From IMG/VR virus record IMGVR_UViG_3300010300_000024, positions 1 to 47,960 of that record: a stretch of DNA of 47,960 nucleotides; one strand, given 5' to 3'. The stretch comes from a virus. Below are positions 9,032-17,490 of this stretch, in pieces. Each line of letters starts with the position of its first letter. Position 1 is the first letter of the stretch. The translations under genes were made by a program, and so were the position numbers. The notes beneath the pieces are model-generated. The model saw nothing but the letters and a program-made list of their open reading frames with translations. It had not been told where the DNA came from and searched no databases.

Positions 9032-9728
9032 GACTCTATCCGACGTAAGAACCACCATACGGGACTTGCTTGACGACCCGCGAAAAGACTTCTTCAGCGA
9101 CGCTGTCGTAAATCGCGGGATAAACCGCGCAAACCAGATGGTTTACAACATGCTGGTGAAGCGCGACCCGAGTCTGTTTTCGCAAGAGAGAAGCTTTGAT
9201 TGGCCTGCTGGCACTAAGACCCTTGACGTCAGCGACCCGGCATACCTCGGCGGCGTCCCGATGATAATCCAGCGCGTCTGGGAGACCGACAGCAGCGGCG
9301 ATATCGGCACTAACAATGAGCCCCAAGAGGTGTTGCCTTTGCCGCAGGATGCTCTTGTGGAGGCGTATGCCGGTGGCTCGTACTACTACACTGCGCGTGG
9401 AATCAGCCAGCTCTACTATTCGATGCGTGGCCCATTCATGGACGTGGCTCCAGTGCCTGACGATACGCGGCACTTCAAAATACTCTGGGTGAGCGCAACA
9501 CCAACTAACCTGTCATTAAACTCTGACGAAGTTCTGAACGGTCGGCTCCCGCATCTACACCACGCAGTTGCGTATTGCGGCGCGTACCTGCTGCTATCAA
9601 AGCAGGAAGGCCAGAACGCAACGATGATAAGCCAGCTATGGGCAGCAGCTCAGTCAGACCTCGTCTCATTCGGCAACTACCAGCAGGCGCAGAGAAACGG
9701 TCGAGTACGCTCACATCGGAGACGCTAG
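9024..9728 (+). CDS. Head-to-tail adaptor-like protein
   Basis: 234 residues. GTG 9024 is preferred over TTG 9018 because AAAGGG (9009-9014) is then nine bases upstream. The opening ETLSDVRTTIRDLLDD and the following FSDAVVNRGINRANQMV resemble the adaptor proteins that dock below the portal in short-tailed phages. It is followed by the nozzle-like protein, the expected partner. Length is usual for such adaptors. Confidence 0.75.
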   Translation: MAETLSDVRTTIRDLLDDPRKDFFSDAVVNRGINRANQMVYNMLVKRDPSLFSQERSFDWPAGTKTLDVSDPAYLGGVPMIIQRVWETDSSGDIGTNNEPQEVLPLPQDALVEAYAGGSYYYTARGISQLYYSMRGPFMDVAPVPDDTRHFKILWVSATPTNLSLNSDEVLNGRLPHLHHAVAYCGAYLLLSKQEGQNATMISQLWAAAQSDLVSFGNYQQAQRNGRVRSHRRR

Positions 9729-11606
9729 ATGGGTAAGGCATCACCTCGTCACTTTCCGCCACCGCTCAAGGGCATCGAGTGGCGAGACGCATTTCAAGAC
9801 GTCGATGGCGAGGCTATCACCGCAGAGTGCCTTATAAATCTTGAGACATCTCATGGCGAGTTGCGTGAGAGGGATGGGTTTGAACACGTAGTGACTTGCC
9901 CAAACCATGCGCAGATTCACGTCACGGACCACCCAAGCAAGTACAAGCGTATTATCACCGTGGGCGAGGCAGTCGGTAGTCTGTACGCTTATGTGTACGA
10001 CCTCGGAACTGGCAGCAATACGGTGACTGACCTCTCTGCCATTACAGGGGAGAAGTGGTTCTCAGGGTTCAGGTGCTCTTTCGTCCCAGTGCGGCTCCCT
10101 GGTGGCCCCAATCTAGCCTTTGACTCAACCATCATTGTGACCCCGTCTTACGTTTACTGTGTGCTTGTCGATGGAAGCGTAAGAGTTGCGAACATGGAAA
10201 CCGCAGAAAATGGCGGTGATTGCCTGCGTATAAACTCGCTGAACTACTCGTACATAGAGTCACACTTACGTGGGCCTATTGCCGTGGAGCACGCCGACAA
10301 GGTGTTCTACATGGGATGGGGCAGCGGTTCGCAGTTTCGGTTTACGAGCCCGGTAGAAGAGAAGCAGGTGCTCATACCGGAGATAGTCCTTGACCAAGAC
10401 CGGGGCAGCTACCGGCTGAGTGGCGATTGGATGCTTTATAGCGACGAGTTCTCTTCTCTGGACGTTCAGGCGCACCATGCTCTGCGAACTGAGAATCGCG
10501 AGGAGATAACCGGCGCTGCGAGCTTTCGTGACGTCTTGGTGGTATTCACCGACGTGTCAACGTATGTGCTGTTAGGCGCAAGCGACAAAGACTTCCAAAT
10601 GCGCAAAGTGGACAGCAGTGTTGGTTGCGTGTCCCACTGGTCCATCGTCGAAGCTAACGGGCTGCTCTATTGGATGGCCAAAGACGGCATATATGCGTTC
10701 AACGGCTCGAAGGTCGAGAAAGTATCCCAGGGCATAGACCAACTATGGTCGAACGAAACCCGGAGTGCGTTTGTCCCATCACGGTTTACTGACAAAGCAA
10801 AGGAGTTGGGGTGGCCTTGGACTGCTAGCAGAAGCGCACTAGGTCTCGTGAACTCGGTCCACTTTGCTGAGAGGAGCCTTGTGATGTGGTCGGTCCCTAC
10901 TAGCAACAGAGACCTAAGCGTGCATCGGGGCGGGAACACGCTCCAGGTCACGCTGGTACACGACTACAAGCATGGCGGCTTTTACTTCTGGGCGGCAGAG
11001 GATTACTCGTTTCTTTCGCAAGATGTCCCTGGTACGTGCATGTACGATGGGGCCACTGTGGTGGACCGAGGGAGAGAGACGCTTTACATAACAAACTTTG
11101 CTGCGCCAACTATTGGTGGCATTGCTCGATATGGCGAATATATGGATATGCCAGCTCCAGGCGTAGACGTTGGTATCCCTTTCATCTGGACCACAGGCCG
11201 TATCGACAAAAACGTCATGGGTACTGCGCGCATACAGTCAACTAGATTCTCCGTGAGGGCCCGAGGGGACTACACGTCGATATCTGATGACATACTGTGG
11301 TCTGTATACGACGCTACAACGCAGCATCAGACCGACCTAAGTGACCACTACGGCGAGCTTTATCTGTTCCCACGCGAGCTACTTGAGGACTCGACGTTCA
11401 CGGGGGCCTCGTCTCCGCTTCTGGGGACTGGTCAACTTGGCTCCATGAAGATTGGCGCGAAGGAGTACTTCAAAGCTAAAGGCGGCGGGTGCCGGTCTAC
11501 AGACGGCTCTTTGCGAGTCTCTTTGTTCAGCAACGGCGGCGACCTAGACCCCGGACTCCGAATGAACGGCTGGGCATTTGAAATCGAGCGCGGTGACACC
11601 CGATGA
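9729..11606 (+). CDS. Tail nozzle / hub protein with beta-propeller
   Basis: 625 residues, almost wholly beta. Segments such as SVGCVSHWSIVEANGLLYW followed by DGIYAFNGSKVEKVS are the blade pattern I associate with the tail nozzle or stabilisation proteins of podoviruses (P22 gp10 or T7 gp12 type). These close the portal channel and carry fibres. Adaptor upstream and tail protein downstream support this. No enzyme motif seen. Confidence 0.75.
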   Translation: MGKASPRHFPPPLKGIEWRDAFQDVDGEAITAECLINLETSHGELRERDGFEHVVTCPNHAQIHVTDHPSKYKRIITVGEAVGSLYAYVYDLGTGSNTVTDLSAITGEKWFSGFRCSFVPVRLPGGPNLAFDSTIIVTPSYVYCVLVDGSVRVANMETAENGGDCLRINSLNYSYIESHLRGPIAVEHADKVFYMGWGSGSQFRFTSPVEEKQVLIPEIVLDQDRGSYRLSGDWMLYSDEFSSLDVQAHHALRTENREEITGAASFRDVLVVFTDVSTYVLLGASDKDFQMRKVDSSVGCVSHWSIVEANGLLYWMAKDGIYAFNGSKVEKVSQGIDQLWSNETRSAFVPSRFTDKAKELGWPWTASRSALGLVNSVHFAERSLVMWSVPTSNRDLSVHRGGNTLQVTLVHDYKHGGFYFWAAEDYSFLSQDVPGTCMYDGATVVDRGRETLYITNFAAPTIGGIARYGEYMDMPAPGVDVGIPFIWTTGRIDKNVMGTARIQSTRFSVRARGDYTSISDDILWSVYDATTQHQTDLSDHYGELYLFPRELLEDSTFTGASSPLLGTGQLGSMKIGAKEYFKAKGGGCRSTDGSLRVSLFSNGGDLDPGLRMNGWAFEIERGDTR

Positions 11607-12340
11607 CGCTTCTGCCTAAGATTGGCTGGTACGAACAGTATAGAGCCCTGGGTGCATTCGAGTCTATAGACCGGCAGATAAGAGACAGGGATGTTGTAAT
11701 CACCCCGAGAGACGCTCTGGATAGCGTCATACGTGAGTACAGCTCTGGCGGCACCGACCCCGATGGCGTTCGGCTGACACTCGCCCCTGGCATGTACTTC
11801 ATAAAGGGGGACACGCCGCTCGTCATAGACCGCGACCGCATAAGCTTAGTCGCATCAACCCCTGGGCAGTCGATAATCATGCGAGAAACGGCTGGCGCCA
11901 CGAATCCAATGATATCAGTCACCGGTTCGGAGTGTTCTTTCAGCGGCCTTGTGTTTGACGATAGCAATGTGAACGCCAGCACAAGGGGCGCATGCATACA
12001 AATAAGCGGCGACAACACATGTGTTGAAAACTGTCAGTTTTTGAATATGTACCAAGCGATAGCCGTGGACGGAAGCGACTGGGCCGTTATTCGCGGCAAC
12101 AGGTTAGACTCCGTGTTAGCCACGAACGGGATACGCCTGACTGGCTCTGGTAATTACGCGCTGGTACAAGGGAACAGGGTGAACGGGCCTGGCCTGTTAG
12201 CCGCTATATATGCAGATGACCTGTTCGCAAATAGCTCTTTTGTAGGAAACGTGACTGATGCGAGTGTATGCGTTAGTTACAAGACCGGGCTTGGAAACGC
12301 AGACGCCGGAAACGTGGGCAGCGTGACCGTCAGACCATAG
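11603..12340 (+). CDS. Right-handed beta-helix tail protein
   Basis: 245 residues overlapping the previous stop by ATGA. After a helical N-terminus (residues 1-50) come repeated short strands with N/S/G turns: SFSGLVFDDSNVN, TCVENCQFLN, WAVIRGNRLDSV, YALVQGNRVNG. This is the pectate-lyase-like solenoid used in tailspikes and fibres. Likely surface-exposed, possibly glycan binding. No clear catalytic acid cluster can be assigned, so depolymerase activity is open. Short for a tailspike. Confidence 0.75.
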   Translation: MTLLPKIGWYEQYRALGAFESIDRQIRDRDVVITPRDALDSVIREYSSGGTDPDGVRLTLAPGMYFIKGDTPLVIDRDRISLVASTPGQSIIMRETAGATNPMISVTGSECSFSGLVFDDSNVNASTRGACIQISGDNTCVENCQFLNMYQAIAVDGSDWAVIRGNRLDSVLATNGIRLTGSGNYALVQGNRVNGPGLLAAIYADDLFANSSFVGNVTDASVCVSYKTGLGNADAGNVGSVTVRP

Positions 12341-12347
12341 GGATATC

Positions 12348-12833
12348 ATGGCAACTATTACTTTCTATAATTGGACGACGGGCGAAACGCTGGACGCGGC
12401 GGACCTGAACGGCAACTTTGCCGCCATCAAGACGCTTATCGAGACAGACAAGCTCGACCTTATAAACCTTAACAAGACCAAAGCCATAAATACGATCCCG
12501 TTCTATTTTGATAGCCTGACGGGGGGAGCCTCGGCGATATGCAATGTGCGAGTCCCGGCTGGTCTCACATATGAGTTTGTGGACCTGTCTCTTTCAACAG
12601 ACAGCGGAGGCGCATCGTCTGTTGCTAGTGTTGACTTTAAAGACAACGCTGGAGTCAGTCTGCTCAGTTCGGCCCTTACCCAGACAGGGCCGGGAGAGAA
12701 CTTTGTTTCCACATTCAATAGTCCGTCTGGCTCTGACGGCGATGTGCTGTCGCTAGAGATAACCCATAGTGGTTCTGGCTCATCGGACGATGTCACGGTA
12801 ATACTAACAGTCAAGTCAGAGCTGACCGACTAG
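12348..12833 (+). CDS. Small tail/fibre-associated protein (161 aa)
   Basis: The opening WTTGETLDAADLNGNFAAIKTLI resembles the short helical trimerisation or attachment segment found at the start of many phage fibre proteins (the LNxNFxxI pattern). The rest is a Ser/Gly/Thr-rich beta domain. Together with the beta-helix gene before it, it may form the host-contact appendage. Assignment by pattern only. Confidence 0.65.
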   Translation: MATITFYNWTTGETLDAADLNGNFAAIKTLIETDKLDLINLNKTKAINTIPFYFDSLTGGASAICNVRVPAGLTYEFVDLSLSTDSGGASSVASVDFKDNAGVSLLSSALTQTGPGENFVSTFNSPSGSDGDVLSLEITHSGSGSSDDVTVILTVKSELTD

Positions 12834-12844
12834 GAGACGACGAG

Positions 12845-14770
12845 ATGGACCAAGCTGGTATCCCAAAGCGACGGCAAGCAACGCCACAGGCCCCACCGCG
12901 AGACTTCAAGCCGCGTAAGAACGGTACTCCAGCGGTGCCATCTACTCCTCCAGCAAACGTGCCTCGAGCCATGCCGCAGCCTGCGCCGCAGATAACGCCA
13001 CCGCCAATGCAGGGTGCGCAGCGGTCAATGGGCCAGTCGCCAGCGCCAGTGCAGCGGCAGAAACAGGCTCCACCGCAGCAGCAAGCGCGTAGAAGTGGCG
13101 GGTTCAACCCAATGCAGGGGCCAATGGGCGCAAACGTCGAGCGTGCTCGTCAGGCAGCAGCGAGCATGTACGAGGTACCAGTCCAGCGCCAGACACCGAG
13201 CATGCCGCAAGCGGCACAGCAGCCACGAATGCAACAGCCGATGCAGCGGGCACCAAAACAGGCCCCGGCCCAGCGTATTGAGCGAGCAGCGCCAGCGACT
13301 CCAGCCCAAGAAGCCGCACTGAGCATGTTTGGCCCGATGCAGGCGATGAGTGGAGAATCACCACAACAGGAGTACCGTCCTGGAACTAAGCTCCAGTTCC
13401 CAGAGGTACCTTACGGCCAAATGCAAGCTGCCTATGAAGCCACCCAGGGCGAGCCAGGCGGCGATGATGGGTATCAGTACACGTCGAAATTCGATGAAGC
13501 TACGCAAGATGCATTCAAAGAGGCGTATGCACAAAACCCCGACAAGCTCGCATTTGCAAACGACTTCATTGAGAAGTTTGGCCTTGGTGAGTTCGTTGCG
13601 CTATTTGGCTGGGAGGGGCTTGAGGACGTTTACGGAGAACAAGAGAAGCGCCCTTACAGCATCTCAGAAGAGGCCCTTAAGTCAGCGGTTGAGTCTGGAG
13701 AGTACACAAACGTGGGTCCAGAGTCCGTCCCCGACAGCCTAATAGAGGCCCTTAAGTCAGCGGTGATGGAGGGTCTCATCGGTGAAAGTGAAGGCCTTTA
13801 TACCGATGAAGAAATGGAGGCGCAGGCACAAGCGGTCATTGGCCAGGCAGATGAGGCAAAGGCGGCACTTGCACAGCAGATGGCGATGCGTGGTATGGGT
13901 GCGAGCGGTTTGTACGGCTCTGGGTTTGGCAACATAGACTCGCAACTCATTGATACATTGAACGACCTCGCGTTGCAGAACAAGGCGCTTGGCACTGAAG
14001 TGGACCTCAAGAAGCTTGGCATATCCGCAACCGCTCTAGCAAACATGCTGCAAGAGGAGTCTAGGCGTTCGATGTTCGATGCTCAGATGGAGTACCAGAA
14101 GTCACTGGACGACATGAGCAACAGGGACATCTACAAGCAAAACATAGCTGCGGCGCTTGGCGCTAAGAAGTGGGACGCACAGTCTAGTGCTCTGGTTAGC
14201 CAGATGATGGATGCGAAGGTCCCTTGGTCAGACATTGAGGAACTTCTCACCGTTAGGCCTGGGGGCGTTGTTTCTATAGATAAAAGCGGAGCCTTCGAGC
14301 TGCTAGGTACCCCAGAGGACGAGCGTTCGGCTTACCAGTCTTCAGCAGACGAAGGTGGGATGGAAGCATGGGCATTGGACCTGCTCAACAATCCAGAGAG
14401 ACTGGAGGAGGAAGGGACAAAGGCTCAGTTAAATGGCCTGTATGAAGACTGGAAGAACACCGTGCCGTCAGATATGCATGCTTTTGTTGATAGCCCCGAA
14501 GAATGGCTTGATTACTACTTTGGAGCGCCACCTTCAAATATGGATGATGAGGCACTTGACGCATGGTGGGCTGGTAAGGAAGCCGCCGAGCGCCAAGTTG
14601 CGCTGGAGTATGGCTATGCCTTTAGCCCGCCAGGGCTAAACAAAGAGAAGTATGACGAACTGTCGTATTCAGAAAAGACACAACTATGGAATAGCTATTG
14701 GGCGCTACAGGGGGACATGGACGCCTTAGTCGATGGTCCTTGGGCTAACTATAGCAACCTAATTGAGTAG
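12845..14770 (+). CDS. Putative internal virion protein 1 (641 aa)
   Basis: The first about 170 residues are low complexity, rich in Pro, Gln, Ala, Arg and Met. The rest is acidic and helical with QADEAKAALAQQMAMRG and a long C-terminal helical region rich in Trp, Asp and Glu. A 20-base in-frame direct repeat (13670-13689, 13745-13764) encodes two copies of EALKSAV. Three successive large helical proteins after the tail genes match the internal, ejected core proteins of podoviruses by position and composition, not by sequence. Confidence 0.65.
   Translation: MDQAGIPKRRQATPQAPPRDFKPRKNGTPAVPSTPPANVPRAMPQPAPQITPPPMQGAQRSMGQSPAPVQRQKQAPPQQQARRSGGFNPMQGPMGANVERARQAAASMYEVPVQRQTPSMPQAAQQPRMQQPMQRAPKQAPAQRIERAAPATPAQEAALSMFGPMQAMSGESPQQEYRPGTKLQFPEVPYGQMQAAYEATQGEPGGDDGYQYTSKFDEATQDAFKEAYAQNPDKLAFANDFIEKFGLGEFVALFGWEGLEDVYGEQEKRPYSISEEALKSAVESGEYTNVGPESVPDSLIEALKSAVMEGLIGESEGLYTDEEMEAQAQAVIGQADEAKAALAQQMAMRGMGASGLYGSGFGNIDSQLIDTLNDLALQNKALGTEVDLKKLGISATALANMLQEESRRSMFDAQMEYQKSLDDMSNRDIYKQNIAAALGAKKWDAQSSALVSQMMDAKVPWSDIEELLTVRPGGVVSIDKSGAFELLGTPEDERSAYQSSADEGGMEAWALDLLNNPERLEEEGTKAQLNGLYEDWKNTVPSDMHAFVDSPEEWLDYYFGAPPSNMDDEALDAWWAGKEAAERQVALEYGYAFSPPGLNKEKYDELSYSEKTQLWNSYWALQGDMDALVDGPWANYSNLIE
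13670..13764 (+). repeat. In-frame 20-bp direct repeat in internal virion protein 1
   Basis: GAGGCCCTTAAGTCAGCGGT occurs at 13670-13689 and 13745-13764, exactly 75 bases (25 codons) apart, each encoding EALKSAV. Confidence 0.85.
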
Positions 14771-14782
14771 CAGGAGTTAAAG

Positions 14783-17470
14783 ATGCCAATCGAGCCAATA
14801 GCGCGTGGCCACTACACGCAGATGCAGATGCAAGAGAATCAGCTACAGCTTGCTCGTGAGCGTCTTGCGAAAGAAGAGGCCATGCAAAAGCGACAGCTTG
14901 CAGCCCAGCGGGATGCGAGGATGGGTGCGCTACAAGAAGCTATAGGCATGGCGTTCCTTAACACTGGCTTGAAGACTGGCCTTGCTGCGGCAGGGACAGC
15001 TATAGATAAGGCCTTCAAAAACCCGTACAAAGACCTCACTACTGGCGCTATGTATAAGGCTGGGTACGGTCGTTTCGGCACAGTGCCAGCGCCTAAAAAT
15101 AAAGAAACAAAGAGTGGCACGGATACCAAGACATCGGTGAGCCCGCAGGCTCCTGTCCAGCAGAATACTGCTGCGCCACAGACTGTGGTTGGCTCTAATC
15201 GGTTCAATATAGACGGAAGCAGTGATGTACGCCCAGACCTCACGCCAGTGGCTGACCTAGGGAAAGGCTTTGAGGACTCTCTTAAGACAAGTGACCAGAA
15301 GTGGATAGATTCTTTATCTGAATACAAAGGCGATGGACTTCAGGGTCCAACAGACAAGGGTGCTTTGGCAGCGCTCGGCGGTCCTCCTGTAGCAAATGTG
15401 TCTAGGCCCTCCCAAGAAGCCATTGATAGAATGAGCCCCGATAAATCCGCTGCGGCAGATGATCTTTACGGTCAGGCTGCACGACGCGCAGTAGAGTCGA
15501 GGCAACAGCAGATACAAGCGCAGGCGGTTGCGAAACCGACAAGTGCGCCACAGCCCCGTGCTGTGCCGAGAGGCACCCTTATAGTAGACAGGACGCCTGG
15601 CCAGCCGACAAAGACAACGCCAGCTCAGAAAGAGGTAATAAAGAAGCTGGTAACAGGCGAAAGCACTTTGGATAGCCTAGACGGAAGCCCTGAGCAGATT
15701 GAGGGGCAGTACTCGGATTTATACCCAGATGTGCGTGCAGCCAAGCGACGTGACTACCAGCGCATGATAGCGGCGGCAAGACTAGAGGCAGAGAAGAAGT
15801 ACCCGCCTATCCGCCAGTTAACAAAGAAGCAGATAGAAGACCTAAGTGCTGACGAGAGGTTCCTGTACTACCAGGCAAACGCCGCGAGAAATGCGCTTGT
15901 AGAGGCCGATATAAAGACGCAGACAGCGCAGCTCGCAGCGTCTGAGCAGTACGCGCAGATTGGCCGACCAACATTCTCGCAGGTGCAGACAGCGACAGCA
16001 TACGCCCAGAGACTGGCCAATAGGTATAACCCAAGGACCGAGTCCGGTCAGGGGCTTATGATTAAAAAGGCGCTGAACGATCGCTACTGGACAACGCAAA
16101 CGACGTACCAGAACGAGATGCTGACGGATGCCTCTCAGGCAAAGAAAGACGCTATGTACCAGCGACTCAGCTCTAGAGAGAAAGCCATAGTAGATGAGGG
16201 CGGCGATGTTCCCATCACCAGGAAAGCAACACCAGATGAGGTTGCCTTCCTGCTCAATCAGGTAAAGATTGACCTTTTGGGCAAGAAAAGTCTCCTACGC
16301 GCCTTAGCCAAAAAAGGCGGCGTAAACCTTATTGGGAACAAAGCGTTCACAGTAATCTCGACTGTAGAGCCTACTAGTAGCGCCGAGGGTGGTGGTAAAA
16401 CCTTCGATATCTACGACATGAAATACCTAAGGCGAATGATGGGGCCTGAGATTGGAAATTTCGTGGCTAGTTACGAAACCGCGAAGAATACTCTCAAAGA
16501 CATAAACCCAGAGCGTGCAAAGGAGTGGGAGGGGAAACAGGATAGGGCTAAGTACCTTGCCAAATGGTTGTTCAATGCGCAGACCATAGTTTCAAAAAAC
16601 CCAAGAAAGCTGACGGACCAGTTCAAGACGCAGGTTACTGCTGCCGCAGAGGAACTATCCGGCTTGGTAAACGCATACAGCCCCATTGCGCTACAGCAGC
16701 CGAAGACCAGAGGGCGCATTGCGCAGGCCCAGCAACAGCGAAAGGAGCGCAGAGCAGAACAGACAGAAGAGACTCTTGCGCAGCTCAAGAACAGGCTACA
16801 GACCCAAAACCAGAACATTGCCAACGCTGAGGAGGCTGTACGAGCCGCAATACCCGGTCGCCTAAGAGAACTAAAAGGCGCAATGGACACTGCGCAGGAA
16901 AAGGTTGACGCATGGTCGCCAAAGAAGTTCGGAAGATACACGCTATCCGATGTCGAAGGCTACGCCAAGGCCCCAACTCAGTTTGATGAAAACGGAGTGT
17001 ATGTCAGTGGGTATAAGCCAACATCTATCGCAAACCCTAAGGGTTCAGGCAAAACGCTTATCAGAGAATTTGCTAACTGGGCAAAGAGCCAGTCTTCTGC
17101 GCTGAGTTCATTGCAGAACAAGGCAAATAGTGCTGCGAAACTATACAATGACTTCAACAGAAGCATCGGAACAGACCCCAGTAACTACAACATAAACAAT
17201 ATAGAGGGCGCTGGTCCTGCGATACTGAATAAGATAAACACCCTCAAAGGGCTCAAGTCGAAGCGAGGGGAGACCGAGAGGGCAATCGAAAGTAAGCAGG
17301 GCGCTGGGGACCAGACATCGTTCACGCTGGACAATAAAGACCAGCAGACTGCCGATATAATCAACTCAATGAATATTGGCAAAGCCGCCAAGCAAATGCG
17401 AATGTACCGATACTTGGTACAGAAGTACCCAAACAGGTCCATACCTGTTCCTCCAGCAATGACGGCATAG
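14783..17470 (+). CDS. Putative internal virion protein 2 (895 aa)
   Basis: 895 residues, mainly helical, with preferred start ATG 14783 after CAGGAG. It opens with a Gln/Met/Arg-rich helix, then a Gly/Ala hydrophobic stretch (about residues 47-75) that could insert in a membrane, then disordered Pro/Thr/Ser regions and long helices (about 620-720). No catalytic motif was found. Position between two other large helical proteins suggests an inner-core protein ejected with DNA. Confidence 0.65.
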   Translation: MPIEPIARGHYTQMQMQENQLQLARERLAKEEAMQKRQLAAQRDARMGALQEAIGMAFLNTGLKTGLAAAGTAIDKAFKNPYKDLTTGAMYKAGYGRFGTVPAPKNKETKSGTDTKTSVSPQAPVQQNTAAPQTVVGSNRFNIDGSSDVRPDLTPVADLGKGFEDSLKTSDQKWIDSLSEYKGDGLQGPTDKGALAALGGPPVANVSRPSQEAIDRMSPDKSAAADDLYGQAARRAVESRQQQIQAQAVAKPTSAPQPRAVPRGTLIVDRTPGQPTKTTPAQKEVIKKLVTGESTLDSLDGSPEQIEGQYSDLYPDVRAAKRRDYQRMIAAARLEAEKKYPPIRQLTKKQIEDLSADERFLYYQANAARNALVEADIKTQTAQLAASEQYAQIGRPTFSQVQTATAYAQRLANRYNPRTESGQGLMIKKALNDRYWTTQTTYQNEMLTDASQAKKDAMYQRLSSREKAIVDEGGDVPITRKATPDEVAFLLNQVKIDLLGKKSLLRALAKKGGVNLIGNKAFTVISTVEPTSSAEGGGKTFDIYDMKYLRRMMGPEIGNFVASYETAKNTLKDINPERAKEWEGKQDRAKYLAKWLFNAQTIVSKNPRKLTDQFKTQVTAAAEELSGLVNAYSPIALQQPKTRGRIAQAQQQRKERRAEQTEETLAQLKNRLQTQNQNIANAEEAVRAAIPGRLRELKGAMDTAQEKVDAWSPKKFGRYTLSDVEGYAKAPTQFDENGVYVSGYKPTSIANPKGSGKTLIREFANWAKSQSSALSSLQNKANSAAKLYNDFNRSIGTDPSNYNINNIEGAGPAILNKINTLKGLKSKRGETERAIESKQGAGDQTSFTLDNKDQQTADIINSMNIGKAAKQMRMYRYLVQKYPNRSIPVPPAMTA

Positions 17471-17490
17471 TCCAAGACGGTGGGTAAAGC

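Noticed and set aside
12811-13364. Minus-strand frames rich in Cys, Gly and Leu opposite the internal virion protein
   Set aside because: They mirror the Pro/Gln/Ala-rich low-complexity coding of the plus strand and have no ribosome sites.
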